Shown here: positions 34,284 through 43,551 of the stretch, piece by piece
How positions within the stretch are numbered: position 1 is the first letter of the stretch
Layout: the number at the start of each line of letters is the position of its first letter
From: Leifsonia poae
GTDB taxonomy: Bacteria > Actinomycetota > Actinomycetes > Actinomycetales > Microbacteriaceae
Assembly (NCBI RefSeq): GCF_027921845.1
Contig: NZ_BSEN01000001.1
Location: 20,564-84,563 of the forward strand
Length of the DNA: 64,000 nucleotides
Direction: 5' to 3'
The notes under the pieces: generated by a model
The model's input: the letters and a program-made list of their open reading frames with translations, nothing else
Database searches by the model: none
Told to the model about the DNA's origin: nothing
Made by a program: the position numbers and the translations under genes

Positions 34284-34295
34284 ATGTCTTGACAT
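34284..34295. promoter_or_regulatory. ATGTC-NN-GACAT operator upstream of the inositol regulator
   Basis: ATGTCTTGACAT is a perfect 5-base inverted repeat with a 2-base spacer, 37 bases before the gntR start. The same palindrome (ATGTCCTGACAT) lies upstream of iolC at 43463-43474. A TTGACA -35-like hexamer (34289-34294) overlaps it, suggesting autorepression. Confidence 0.75.
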
Positions 34296-34331
34296 ATGAG
34301 GCGGGCATCCGCCGCGGGAGCGAGGTGACGA

Positions 34332-35093
34332 GTGTCCGAATCGGACGGCTCACTGCCGCGCACGCTGTTCATGGACCTCGACCATTCCGGTCCCGTCCCC
34401 CTCTACTTCCAGGTTGCGACGCGCATCGAGACGGCCATCCTCGACGGCGAGCTGCCTCCGGGGTCACGGCTCGAGAACGAGATCGCGCTCGGCGAGCGGC
34501 TCGGACTCTCGCGGCCGACGGTTCGTCGGGCGATCCAGGAGCTCGTGGACAAGGGGCTGCTGGTGCGCCGGCGCGGCATCGGCACGCAGGTCGTGCACGG
34601 TCCGGTCACGCGCAAGGTCGAGCTGACGAGCCTGTACGACGACCTCGCGGGCGGCGGGCAGCAACCGACCACCACCGTGCTGCTGCACGAGATCGTGCCG
34701 GCGGGACCGCGCGTCGCCTCGACGCTGAACCTCGAGGAGAACGCGCCGGTGCTGCATGTACGCCGGTTGCGCAGCGCGGACGGTGTGCCCGTCGGCATCC
34801 TCGAGAACTATCTGCCGAACGCGTTCTTCGACATCACGGAGGCCGACCTCGCCGAGCACGGGCTCTACCAGTTGATGCGCGGCCGCGGCACCACGATGCG
34901 CGTCGCCCGGCAGACGATCGGAGCCCGGCGCGCCTCGGGAGACGAGAGCGCCCTGCTCGAGATCGACGATGGCGGTCCCGTGCTGACCATGGATCGCACG
35001 GCTTACGACAATTCGGGCAGCGCGGTCGAGTTCGGTCATCACTGCTACCGCCCCGACCTCTACTCGTTCGAGATCACGCTCGTCGACAAGTAG
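34332..35093 (+). CDS. GntR/HutC-family repressor of the inositol cluster
   Basis: 253 aa from the GTG at 34332 with GAGGTGACGA upstream. The winged helix (residues about 18-85, GPVPLYFQVATRIETAIL and LGLSRPTVRRAIQELVDKGLL) is followed by a UTRA ligand-binding domain (about 105-245, with LHVRRLRSADGVPVGILENYL). It sits at the 3' end of the inositol genes, convergent with iolG, and has the cluster's palindrome in front of it. Its ligand is probably an inositol catabolic intermediate. This is functionally an IolR, though not the DeoR type of Bacillus. Confidence 0.88.
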   Translation: MSESDGSLPRTLFMDLDHSGPVPLYFQVATRIETAILDGELPPGSRLENEIALGERLGLSRPTVRRAIQELVDKGLLVRRRGIGTQVVHGPVTRKVELTSLYDDLAGGGQQPTTTVLLHEIVPAGPRVASTLNLEENAPVLHVRRLRSADGVPVGILENYLPNAFFDITEADLAEHGLYQLMRGRGTTMRVARQTIGARRASGDESALLEIDDGGPVLTMDRTAYDNSGSAVEFGHHCYRPDLYSFEITLVDK

Positions 35094-35136
35094 GCGCACA
35101 CCCGCGGCGCCTTGTGGCCGACGCGCCCTGCCTTCC

Positions 35137-36156
35137 CTAGCTGTCGTAGAAGGTCGGCTTCGCCCCGTAGGAGACTTCGACCCGGCGACCCGAGCCCTGC
35201 GCCTCGAGTCCCGCCTCGCAGACCAGCGCGGCGAGGTAGCCGTCCCAAGCGCTCGGGCCGTCGATCGTGCCGCGGCGCACGGCGTCGACCCAGCGCTGCA
35301 CCTCCGAGTCGTAGGCGCGCGCGAACCGCGTCGTGTACGACTGGTGCTCGGCACGGCGGAACGCCCCGTCGGCGTAGCGCGCGAGCCCACCGGTTCTGCC
35401 GATCTCCGCGACGCCTCGCTCGAAGACCGCGTCGGTCGTCACCTGATAGCCGAACTGCAGGTTGACGCTGATCTCGACATCCGCGAGCAGGCCCGACTCG
35501 GTCTCCATCAGGACGAGCTGGGGTTCGCGGAGTCCCTCCGGCGCGAGTGAATTGCGGCGCGTCTTGCGCACTTCGACGGCGGCGATCGGCTCTCCGACCA
35601 GCCACGGGACCACATCCATCTCGTGCACCACCGAGTCGGTGATCAGCATCGATTCCGTATATCCCGGGGGCGTCGATGGATTCCGGTGCGCGCAGTGCAG
35701 AGCGAGCAGTGCGCCGCTGTCGCCGGAATCGATCAACCGCTTCAGCTGGATGTACTCCTCGTCGAAGCGCCGCATGAAGCCGACCTGGATCCGGGGGCGG
35801 TCGGTGCGCCGCTCCGCCTCGAGGATGCGCCATGCCGCTTCGCTGCTCGGGGCGAGCGGCTTCTCGCAGAGGATGTCGACGCCCGCTTCGAGCGCCGGCA
35901 TCAGCACGGCCTCATGGAACGGCCCAGGCGTCGCGATGACGACCGCGTCGAGACCGTCGTGCTCGAGGGCGTCTTCGATGCGCGTGCGCGTGGCGACCCC
36001 GGGAAGATGGGCGACGGCGGCGGCCGCACGTGCAGCATCCGGCTCGACCACGGCGGCCACAGTGGCGCCGATCGTGCGGTCGGTGAGGCGCGCGATGTGG
36101 TCGGCGCCCATGATCCCGGCGCCGACGACGGCGACACGGAGGGGTTCGTTGGTCAT
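35137..36156 (-). CDS. iolG: inositol 2-dehydrogenase (Gfo/Idh/MocA family)
   Basis: 339 aa. NAD-binding VAVVGAGIMGADH at the N-terminus, VIATPGPFH, and the family EKP motif in ILCEKPLAP near residue 98 with the catalytic Lys. C-terminal domain with DSVVHEMDVVPWLVGEP, where Asp and His belong to the active site. It oxidises myo-inositol to scyllo-inosose with NAD, step one of inositol breakdown. Last gene of the iolC-to-iolG operon, 26 bases after the iolE-like gene. Related sugar dehydrogenases look alike, so the assignment leans on context. Confidence 0.88.
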   Translation of the reverse strand: MTNEPLRVAVVGAGIMGADHIARLTDRTIGATVAAVVEPDAARAAAAVAHLPGVATRTRIEDALEHDGLDAVVIATPGPFHEAVLMPALEAGVDILCEKPLAPSSEAAWRILEAERRTDRPRIQVGFMRRFDEEYIQLKRLIDSGDSGALLALHCAHRNPSTPPGYTESMLITDSVVHEMDVVPWLVGEPIAAVEVRKTRRNSLAPEGLREPQLVLMETESGLLADVEISVNLQFGYQVTTDAVFERGVAEIGRTGGLARYADGAFRRAEHQSYTTRFARAYDSEVQRWVDAVRRGTIDGPSAWDGYLAALVCEAGLEAQGSGRRVEVSYGAKPTFYDS

Positions 36157-36182
36157 GCTGATTCCTTTCGGGCCTCTGCGGG

Positions 36183-37100
36183 TCAGTCCTGGCGGGCCAG
36201 CCGGGTGCAGCCGAAGATGTGCTCGCGCGTGCGTCGAGCGATCGGCAGCGGGCGGTCGATGTCGGTGCCGTACATGTCCTGCTCGACGATGGCGAAGATC
36301 GACGGGTCGATCGCGCTGACGGCCTCGATGATCGGGGCGAACGGGGGCTCCCCCGTCGGCGGCTCCGTCATCACGCCACGCGCGACCGCGGTGGCGAACG
36401 GCACGTCGTTCTTGAGGGTCTCGGCGAGGATGTCGCGGTCGACCTGCTTGAGGTGGAGGTAGCCGATGCGCTCCGGGTACGCCCCGATGAGACGGAGCGG
36501 ATCACCGAGGTAGTACGCCAGGTGGCCGGTGTCGAGGCACAGGTTCGTGTAGCGCCCGTCGGTCTCGGTGAGGAAGCGCTCGACCTCGCGCTGCGTGCCG
36601 ACGTGGCTGTCGGCATGGGAGTGGAACTGCTGACGCACCCCGAACTCCTCGAGCAGCGCTTTGCCGAGCCGGTCGTGCCCGGCCGCCAGTCGCGCCCACT
36701 GCTCGTCGTCGAGCGTGCGCGACTCGAGGACCTCTTCGGTCGCGTCGCTCCGCCACAGGTCGGGGATGACGACCAGATGCTCGGCACCGACCGCAGTCGC
36801 CAGCCCTGCCACGGCGAGCGCCTGGTCCCAGGCGCGCTGGTACTGGTCGCCGCCCTTGTGCAGGCCGGTGAAGACCGTGCCCGCCGACAGCTTCAACCCG
36901 CGCGACCCGAGTTCGTCCTGCAGCTGGTGGGGATCGGTCGGCAGATAGCCGTACGGACCCAGTTCGATCCAGGTGTACCCGGCCGAGACCACCTCGTCGA
37001 GAAAGCGTTGCCACGGGATCTGGCGCGGATCGTCGGCGAACCAGACCCCCCACGAGTCGGGCGCCGTGCCGATCCGGAGTCCGGTGCTGTCCGTGGTCAT
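36183..37100 (-). CDS. iolE: inosose dehydratase-like TIM-barrel protein (IolE/IolH family)
   Basis: 305 aa from the ATG at 37100. A xylose-isomerase-like TIM barrel begins IGTAPDSWGVWFADDPRQIPWQ; metal-site residues are expected in QQFHSHADSHVG, CLDTGHLAYYLGD and YLHLKQVDRD. In this cluster it most likely removes water from scyllo-inosose (IolE), because no other IolE candidate is present. The family also contains IolH and IolI, so the exact step is inferred. Its ATG overlaps the iolD stop by four bases (ATGA). Confidence 0.82.
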   Translation of the reverse strand: MTTDSTGLRIGTAPDSWGVWFADDPRQIPWQRFLDEVVSAGYTWIELGPYGYLPTDPHQLQDELGSRGLKLSAGTVFTGLHKGGDQYQRAWDQALAVAGLATAVGAEHLVVIPDLWRSDATEEVLESRTLDDEQWARLAAGHDRLGKALLEEFGVRQQFHSHADSHVGTQREVERFLTETDGRYTNLCLDTGHLAYYLGDPLRLIGAYPERIGYLHLKQVDRDILAETLKNDVPFATAVARGVMTEPPTGEPPFAPIIEAVSAIDPSIFAIVEQDMYGTDIDRPLPIARRTREHIFGCTRLARQD

Positions 37101-39016
37101 CGCGTTTCTCCTTCGCCGAGGTACGGCCGCTGCCGCTTCTTGTGGTCGTCGTACTCCGCCCGGGCTGCTCGCGTGCTGTCGAGCGCCGACACCTCCGCGA
37201 CGGGCACGTCCCACCACCCTTCGCCGTCGGGCGCGAAGAGCAGGGGGTCACTGTTGATATGGATGAGCGTCGGGCCACGAACGCCCGACTCCTTCGCGCG
37301 GCGGACGGCCGCGCCGAGTGCGGCGATCGAATCCGGCCCCGGCTCGATGCGGATGACCTCGACCCCGAGGCTGGCCGCGTTCGCCGCCAGATCGATCGGG
37401 AGCGCGGCTCCGTCGAAGGCGTTTGCGGCATCGTCGCGGAACCCGTACCGGGTTCCGTATCGCTCGGAACCGACCGTCTCGCTCAGATGACCGATCGACG
37501 CGAAGCCGTGGTTCTGAATCAGCACCACGATGAGCGGGATGCCCTCCGCGACCGCCGTCACCAACTCTGTGTGCATCATGAGGTAGGAGCCGTCGCCCAC
37601 CATCACGATGACGTCCCGCTCGGGCGCACCCCGCTTCGCCCCGAGCCCGCCGGCGATCTCGTAGCCCATGCAGGAGTAGGCGTACTCGACGTGGTAGCCC
37701 AGATCGTCGCGCACCCGCCAGAGCTTGTGGAGGTCGCCGGGGAGGGACCCGGCAGCGCACACGACGACATCGGTGGCATCGCTGGCAGCGTTGACCGCTC
37801 CGATGATCTCGGCCTGCGACGGCAGCGCCCGCTCACGGTCGACGAAGCTGTCGTCGACCAACGCGTCCCACTCCCGCTTCTCGCGGGCGATCTCCTCGCG
37901 GTACGCGGACGACGTCGTCGAGCCGGCGAGCGCCTCACGCAACGCGACGAGCGCCTCGCGGGCGTCCGCGATCACCGGCAGCGTCGAGCCGTGCTTGTAG
38001 GCGTCGTACGAGGCCACATTCACGGTGACGAATCGCACGCCCTCGCGCGCGAACACCGTGCGGGATGCGGTGGTGAAGTCACTGAAACGCGTTCCGATCC
38101 CGATGACCACGTCCGCCTGCGCCGCGATGCGATTAGCCGCCGTCGTTCCGGTCGAGCCGATGCTGCCGAGGGACAGCGCGTCGTCCCAGTCGATCGAGCC
38201 TCCGCCTGCCTGGGTCGTGCCGACCGGGATTCCGGTGGAGTGAGTGAAGGCGCGCAGCTCGGCGGCGGCATCCGAGTAGATCACGCCGCCTCCGGCGACG
38301 ATGAGGGGGCGCTCGGAGGTTGCGATCGCGGCGACCGCACGTGCGAGGGCGTCGCGCTCCGGCACCGGCCGCCGCAGGTACCACTCGCGATCGGCGAGGA
38401 ACTCGTGGGGCACATCGAGCGCTTCGGCCTGCACGTCTTCCGGCAGGGCGATCGTCACGGCTCCCGTCTCCACCGGGTCGGTCAGCACCCGCATGGCGCC
38501 GAGCGCCGCGGAGAAGAGCTGCTCGGGTCGATTCACCCGATCGAAGAACCGGGACAGCGGCTTGAAGGCGTCGTTCACGCTCATCGAGGCGTCGTGCGGC
38601 AACTCGAGCTGCTGCAGCACCGGATCGGCGACGCGCGTCGCGAAGGTGTCCGACGGCAGCAGGAGCACGGGAAGCCGGTTGGTCGTCGCCAGCGCGGCGC
38701 CGGTGAGCATGTTCGTCGCCCCGGGACCGACCGATGCCGCGCATGCGAAGGTCCCTCGCCGCCGGCGCATCCGGGCATAGCCGACAGCCTCGTGCACCAT
38801 CGCCTGTTCGTTGCGCGCCTGGTGATACGGCATCAACGACGGCTCGGTCACGGCGAACTGCCGGAGCGCCTGTCCGATCCCCGCGACATTACCGTGGCCG
38901 AAGATGCCATATGTGCCGGCGATCGTCCGCTCGCGGTGGTCGCCGTCGACTGTCCACTGGTGGGCCAGGAACTCGACCAGAGCCTGGCTGACGGTCATGC
39001 GGGTCGTTCCGCTCAC
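37097..39016 (-). CDS. iolD: 3D-(3,5/4)-trihydroxycyclohexane-1,2-dione hydrolase, ThDP-dependent
   Basis: 639 aa from the GTG at 39016, which overlaps the iolB stop (GTGA). ThDP enzyme with the N-terminal PYR domain (YHQARNEQAMVHEAVGYAR, conserved Glu) and the PP domain ThDP/Mg motif VIVMVGDGSYLMMHTEL toward residue 480, followed by LIQNHGFASIGHLSE. It opens the inositol-derived ring to 5-deoxy-glucuronate. Length fits IolD (about 640). Operon-internal, translationally coupled on both sides. Confidence 0.95.
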   Translation of the reverse strand: MSGTTRMTVSQALVEFLAHQWTVDGDHRERTIAGTYGIFGHGNVAGIGQALRQFAVTEPSLMPYHQARNEQAMVHEAVGYARMRRRRGTFACAASVGPGATNMLTGAALATTNRLPVLLLPSDTFATRVADPVLQQLELPHDASMSVNDAFKPLSRFFDRVNRPEQLFSAALGAMRVLTDPVETGAVTIALPEDVQAEALDVPHEFLADREWYLRRPVPERDALARAVAAIATSERPLIVAGGGVIYSDAAAELRAFTHSTGIPVGTTQAGGGSIDWDDALSLGSIGSTGTTAANRIAAQADVVIGIGTRFSDFTTASRTVFAREGVRFVTVNVASYDAYKHGSTLPVIADAREALVALREALAGSTTSSAYREEIAREKREWDALVDDSFVDRERALPSQAEIIGAVNAASDATDVVVCAAGSLPGDLHKLWRVRDDLGYHVEYAYSCMGYEIAGGLGAKRGAPERDVIVMVGDGSYLMMHTELVTAVAEGIPLIVVLIQNHGFASIGHLSETVGSERYGTRYGFRDDAANAFDGAALPIDLAANAASLGVEVIRIEPGPDSIAALGAAVRRAKESGVRGPTLIHINSDPLLFAPDGEGWWDVPVAEVSALDSTRAARAEYDDHKKRQRPYLGEGETR

Positions 39017-39975
39017 GACGCCGCTCCTTTCGTTGTGGGTGCGTGCGTTGTCGAGGAGCCGGGCGTCGTCGCCTCCGGCGTGTAGGGCAGCCGGGGATCC
39101 GGCTGCTGCTCCTCCCACAACCCGCGCACCCAGGCGTGCGCCGGATCGTCGGTGATCAGCCAGGCTCGCTGCGAACCGGGACCGGCCATCACGTTGAGGT
39201 AGTAGAGGTCGTAGCCGGGAGCCGCGACCGCCGGCCCGTGATAGCCGTACGGAACGAGAGCGATGTCGCCCGAGCTCACGCGCGCATCGATCTGCACCGG
39301 TCGCTCATCGGACTCGTACGTGCTGAACATCCCGAACGGCCGTGCCTCGGAGGGCGCATTCGTCCCGCGTGCGACGGCCGTCTCGAAGTAATAGATCTCC
39401 TCGAGCTCGCTCTCCGTTCCGGGCACGTTGACGTCGTGCTTGTGGGGCGGATACGACGACCAGTTCTCGGCCGGGGTGATGACCTCGCAGACGATGAGCT
39501 TCGCAGCATCGGGGGCACCCTGCGCGCCAGGGACCCCGAAGTTGTGCACCTGCCGGCTCGAGCGGCCGGCGCCCCTCAGTTCGACCGCGACATCCGCCGC
39601 GGCGACGTAGACCGCGTCGCGTCGCTGATCCGTCGGAGCCTCGGCGACGGCGATGCGGCCCTGGCCGCTGACGGTCGCCGAGGTGCCCGCCCCGAGGTAC
39701 AGCACGTCGGTCGGGCCGTCGAAGACGGACCGGCGCCCGGCGAGCCGTCTGGTCGACTCGCCGTCGGCACTCACGTAGTGCACGAGGGCGCTGCCTGCGA
39801 GTGGAACGATCATGCGCTCCACGTCGCCGGCGCTCAGGGTGAGCGGATGGTCGCCCAGATGCGCCACGCGGAGTCCGGTGTGCTGCCAGCCGTCGATCCT
39901 GTCGTCGACGACCGACTCCCAGCCGTCCTCGGTGAGGTCTCCCGGCCGGAAGATCCCGTCGTTGCTCCGTCGCAT
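39013..39975 (-). CDS. iolB: 5-deoxy-glucuronate isomerase
   Basis: 320 aa from the ATG at 39975 with AAGGAGAG upstream. Bicupin fold: SSYPPHKHDVN (metal His residues) and SELEEIYYFE near residue 190, then VPYGYHGPAVAAPGYDLYYLNVMAGP. It isomerises 5-deoxy-glucuronate to 2-deoxy-5-keto-D-gluconate in inositol catabolism. The extra C-terminal Thr/Pro tail (about 25 residues) is not usual for the family and may be an artefact of the overlap with iolD. Confidence 0.95.
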   Translation of the reverse strand: MRRSNDGIFRPGDLTEDGWESVVDDRIDGWQHTGLRVAHLGDHPLTLSAGDVERMIVPLAGSALVHYVSADGESTRRLAGRRSVFDGPTDVLYLGAGTSATVSGQGRIAVAEAPTDQRRDAVYVAAADVAVELRGAGRSSRQVHNFGVPGAQGAPDAAKLIVCEVITPAENWSSYPPHKHDVNVPGTESELEEIYYFETAVARGTNAPSEARPFGMFSTYESDERPVQIDARVSSGDIALVPYGYHGPAVAAPGYDLYYLNVMAGPGSQRAWLITDDPAHAWVRGLWEEQQPDPRLPYTPEATTPGSSTTHAPTTKGAAS

Positions 39976-40021
39976 CGCGTGCTCTCCTTGTCGTGCGTTT
40001 CGAATTCTGGCGGTGGGCGGG

Positions 40022-41527
40022 TCAGGTCGTCTGCGGGAAGCCCAGGTTGATGCCGCCATGACTCGGGTCGAGCCAGCGGCTGGTGACCGCCTTCTCGCGC
40101 GTGAAGAACTCGAAACCGTGGGCGCCGTAGGCCTTGGCATCGCCGAACAGCGACTGCTTCCAGCCGCCGAACGAGTAGTAGGCCACCGGAACGGGGATCG
40201 GCACATTGATACCGATCATGCCCACCTGCACCTCGTTCTGGAACCGCCGCGCCGCGCCGCCGTCGTTGGTGAAGATGGCTGTTCCGTTGCCGAACGCTCC
40301 GCTGTTGATGAGGGCGACGCCTTCCTCGAAGGTCTCGACGCGTACGACCGAGAGCACCGGGCCGAAGATCTCCTCGGTGTACACCCGCGAATGGATCGGG
40401 ACCCTGTCGATCAGGGTCGGCCCGAGCCAGAACCCGGACGGGTCGCCATCGGCGTCCACCGTGCGACCGTCGACGACCACCTCTGCGCCGTCGGCCACGG
40501 CCACGTCGATGTACGACGCGACTTTGTCGCGATGCTCGCCCGTGATCAGCGGTCCCATGTCGCAGCCGCGCCGTCCGTCGCCGACCCGGAGCGTCGACAT
40601 CCGCTCGCGCACCTTGGCGATGAGAGCGTCCGCGACCGGTTCGACGGCGACGACGACGCTGACCGCCATGCACCGCTCCCCCGCCGAGCCGAACCCGGCG
40701 TTCACCGCGCTGTCGGCGACGAGGTCGAGGTCGGCATCCGGCAGCACCAGCATGTGGTTCTTCGCGCCGCCGAGGGCCTGGACGCGCTTGCCGTTCCGCG
40801 CCGCCGTCTCGTAGATGTAGCGGGCGATGGGGGTCGAGCCGACGAACGAGATCGACTGGACCTCCGGGTGTTGGAGCAGCCCGTCGACAGCGACCTTGTC
40901 GCCCTGCAGCACCGTGAAGATGCCGTCGGGCAGTCCCGCCTCGGTGAAGAGCTCCGCGAGCCAGACCGCCGCGGACGGATCCTTCTCGCTCGGCTTGAGC
41001 ACCACGGCGTTGCCGGCGGCGATCGCCACGGGCACGAACCACAGAGGCACCATCGCCGGGAAGTTGAACGGGCTGATGACTCCGACGACGCCCAGCGGCT
41101 GCTTGAGCGAGTAGACGTCGACACCGGTCGAGACGTTCTCGGAGTGCTCGCCCTTGATGAGGTGCGGGAAGCCCGTCGCGAGCTCGACGACCTCGAGCCC
41201 CCGGGTGATCTCGCCGAGAGCATCCGAGATCACCTTGCCGTGCTCGCGCGTGACGATCTCGGCCAGGTCGCCCTTGCGGGCGTTGAGCAGCTCACGGGCG
41301 GCGAACATGACCTGCTGACGCTTGGCGATCGACGTGTCGCGCCAGAGCGGGAACGCCGCCGCCGCCGACTCGATGGCGTGGCGCACCTCGTCGTCGTCGG
41401 CGAGGCCGACGCGTGCGGCGGGGACTCCGAGTGCGGGGTCGTAGACCGGGGCGAATCGGCCGGATGCGCCGGGGACCCGTCGTCCTCCGATGTAATGCGG
41501 GACGGTCGGCAGCTCGGTGTCGGTCAT
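40022..41527 (-). CDS. iolA: CoA-acylating methylmalonate/malonate-semialdehyde dehydrogenase
   Basis: 501 aa from the ATG at 41527 with AAGGAG upstream. ALDH fold with [33 protein letters not shown] and the catalytic Cys in [14 protein letters not shown] near residue 285. It converts malonate semialdehyde from inositol to acetyl-CoA, CO2 and NADH. It is paralogous to the enzyme at 12019-13503 and shares most of its motif blocks. Lies 47 bases downstream of the aldolase gene. Confidence 0.93.
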   Translation of the reverse strand: MTDTELPTVPHYIGGRRVPGASGRFAPVYDPALGVPAARVGLADDDEVRHAIESAAAAFPLWRDTSIAKRQQVMFAARELLNARKGDLAEIVTREHGKVISDALGEITRGLEVVELATGFPHLIKGEHSENVSTGVDVYSLKQPLGVVGVISPFNFPAMVPLWFVPVAIAAGNAVVLKPSEKDPSAAVWLAELFTEAGLPDGIFTVLQGDKVAVDGLLQHPEVQSISFVGSTPIARYIYETAARNGKRVQALGGAKNHMLVLPDADLDLVADSAVNAGFGSAGERCMAVSVVVAVEPVADALIAKVRERMSTLRVGDGRRGCDMGPLITGEHRDKVASYIDVAVADGAEVVVDGRTVDADGDPSGFWLGPTLIDRVPIHSRVYTEEIFGPVLSVVRVETFEEGVALINSGAFGNGTAIFTNDGGAARRFQNEVQVGMIGINVPIPVPVAYYSFGGWKQSLFGDAKAYGAHGFEFFTREKAVTSRWLDPSHGGINLGFPQTT

Positions 41528-41574
41528 GGTGCTGGTACTCCTTCGGCTGTGCTGGATGTCGGTGAGGTCGCCGG

Positions 41575-42474
41575 TCAGTGGACGAGCGCGGCAGCCGCGT
41601 CCACGGCGCTCGCGACGTCGCGGTCGGTCGGATAGAGCAGGGTACGGCCCACGACGAGCCCGGCGACGCCGGGGAGGTCGAGTGCGCCGGCCCACGAGTC
41701 GTAGACCGCGGCGGGATCGCCGGCCGGGTCGCCTCCGAGGAGGAGTGTCGGCAGGGTGGACGCGGCCATCACCTCGGCCATGCGCGGAACCACCGGGATC
41801 TTCAGCCAGCTGTACGCCGACGTCGCGCCGAGGCCGGAGGCGATCGCAACGGAGTTGATGACCGCCTCGGTGCTGAGATCGTTGACCACGCTCCCGTTGG
41901 TCCACGTGCTCATGAACGGCTCGAGCATGATCGGGAGCCGTGCGGCGGCCGCTGCGGTCACCGCACGCGCGGAGGACTCGAGCGTCGCGGCGGAGCCCGG
42001 GTCGGCGAGATTGATGCGAAGCAGCAGCTTGGCGATGTCGAGCCGGGCCGCGACCAGGGTGTCGACGTCGTAGGCGGTGAACCGGTCGTCCATCTCGAAG
42101 GTCGCGCCGCGCAGCCCTCCTCGGTTCATCGAGCCGGCGACCACCTTGCCCTCCAGCAGGCCGAGCACGGCCAGGTCTTCGATGACGTCGGGCGTTCCGA
42201 GCACGCCGTCGACGCCGGGTCGCTCCAACGCGATGGCGAGTCGTTGGAGGAGGTCGTAACGATCCGCCATGGCCATGCCGTCGCCCCCGATCCCGAGGGC
42301 ACCGCGTGCCGGATGATCAGCTGCGACCAGGAACAGTCGTCCGTCGCCCTGCAGCAGAGGTCGTGTGCTCCGTGTTGCGAACGCCTCCGCGATAGCGTTC
42401 GGGTCGGAGGCGCGCACCCGCCGCAGCCGCGCGAAGTCCGCCGCGCTGATCGGGCCGTCAACCGGCGACGACAT
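41575..42474 (-). CDS. Cgl0159-like (beta/alpha)8 aldolase of the inositol cluster
   Basis: 299 aa. A DeoC/LsrF-like TIM barrel: LFLVAADHPARGALGIGG near residue 50, LGTPDVIEDLAVLG, then LLLRINLADP and YSWLKIPVV with a candidate Schiff-base Lys near residue 220. Homologues of the Corynebacterium Cgl0159 type sit in inositol operons and probably act as the 2-deoxy-5-keto-gluconate-6-phosphate aldolase (IolJ role), giving DHAP and malonate semialdehyde; no classical IolJ is present. It overlaps the iolC end by 17 bases. Confidence 0.82.
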   Translation of the reverse strand: MSSPVDGPISAADFARLRRVRASDPNAIAEAFATRSTRPLLQGDGRLFLVAADHPARGALGIGGDGMAMADRYDLLQRLAIALERPGVDGVLGTPDVIEDLAVLGLLEGKVVAGSMNRGGLRGATFEMDDRFTAYDVDTLVAARLDIAKLLLRINLADPGSAATLESSARAVTAAAAARLPIMLEPFMSTWTNGSVVNDLSTEAVINSVAIASGLGATSAYSWLKIPVVPRMAEVMAASTLPTLLLGGDPAGDPAAVYDSWAGALDLPGVAGLVVGRTLLYPTDRDVASAVDAAAALVH

Positions 42475-43435
42475 CGCTCGCCCCCTTCAGCAGCTGCTCG
42501 ACCTCGGCGGTGGTCGGCATCGCCGTCGAGCACTCGCGCCGGGTCGCCACGATGGCACCGGCGACGTTGGCGAAGCGGATGACGCGTTCGAGCGGCCAAC
42601 CGGCCAGCAGCCCGTGGCACAGCGCGCCGCCGAAACCGTCGCCGGCGCCCAGGCCGTTCACCACGGTCACCGGGAACGGCGGCACCTCGACGGTTTCGTC
42701 GCGGGTCTTCGCGAGGACTCCACGCGGCCCCTGCTTGACCACGGCGAGTTCGACACCGCGCTCGAGCAGCGCGTCGGCCGCCCTCAGCGGATCGCTCTCA
42801 CCGACCGCGACTTCGCATTCCTCGCGGTTGCCGACCGCGACGGTGACCTTCTGCAGCGCGCGCGACACCTGTTCGGTCGCGGTCTGCGGCGTCTCCCAGA
42901 ACATCGGCCGGTAGTCGAGGTCGAGCACCGTGAGCGGGATGCGGCCCCGCGCATCCCACGCCGCATGATGCGCAGCGCGGCTCGGCTCTCTCGACAATCC
43001 CGTCACGGTCGCCCAGAACACCCCGGCCGAGCGCACGGCGTCGAGATCGAGCTCGTTCGGCTCGATGACCAGGTCGGGCGCGATCGGCTCCCGATAGAAG
43101 TACAGCGGGAAGTCGTCGGGCGGGAAGATCTCGCAGAGCGTGATGGGCGTGTTCAGCCCGGCCACCGTGGAGACGTAGCGGTTGTCAACTCCGAGGCGGG
43201 CGATCTCAGCCTTCACGTAGCGACCGAGAGGGTCTTGCCCGGTGCGGGTGACGATCGCGGCGCGGCGCCCGTGCCGCGCTGCGGCGATCGAGACGTTGGT
43301 CGCGCTGCCGCCCAGGTACTTGCCGAAGGTCGTGACGTCTTCGAGCCCGACGCCGTCTTGAAGCGGATAGAGGTCGACGCCCACCCGCCCGATGGCGAGG
43401 ACTTCGAAAGGGACGCCGCCCGTGGTGTTCGTCAT
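42458..43435 (-). CDS. iolC: 5-dehydro-2-deoxygluconokinase
   Basis: 325 aa from the ATG at 43435 (MTNTTGG). PfkB-family sugar kinase: VLAIGRVGVDLYP at the start, KYLGGSATNVSIAAAR and the ATP/anion-hole motif NGLGAGDGFGGALCHG with catalytic Asp near residue 265. It phosphorylates 2-deoxy-5-keto-gluconate in inositol catabolism. First gene of the iol operon; the operator ATGTCCTGACAT lies 28 bases upstream. A 13-codon longer start at 43474 would begin inside the operator and is unlikely. Confidence 0.95.
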   Translation of the reverse strand: MTNTTGGVPFEVLAIGRVGVDLYPLQDGVGLEDVTTFGKYLGGSATNVSIAAARHGRRAAIVTRTGQDPLGRYVKAEIARLGVDNRYVSTVAGLNTPITLCEIFPPDDFPLYFYREPIAPDLVIEPNELDLDAVRSAGVFWATVTGLSREPSRAAHHAAWDARGRIPLTVLDLDYRPMFWETPQTATEQVSRALQKVTVAVGNREECEVAVGESDPLRAADALLERGVELAVVKQGPRGVLAKTRDETVEVPPFPVTVVNGLGAGDGFGGALCHGLLAGWPLERVIRFANVAGAIVATRRECSTAMPTTAEVEQLLKGASDVVAG

Positions 43436-43462
43436 ACTGCGCCGTACGCCTTCCGTCTGCAT

Positions 43463-43474
43463 ATGTCCTGACAT
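43463..43474. promoter_or_regulatory. ATGTC-NN-GACAT operator upstream of iolC
   Basis: ATGTCCTGACAT, perfect 5-base inverted repeat with a 2-base spacer, identical in its arms to the site at 34284-34295. A further GACAT half-site follows at 43478-43482. Positioned in the leader/promoter of the eight-kilobase iol operon, it is a likely binding site for the GntR-type regulator. Confidence 0.78.
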
Positions 43475-43551
43475 AGTGACATGAACAGCCTATTCGCGGC
43501 GTGCCCGCCACGCAACCATCGAGTGTCGGAGGGCGATGCCACACTCAAGAC

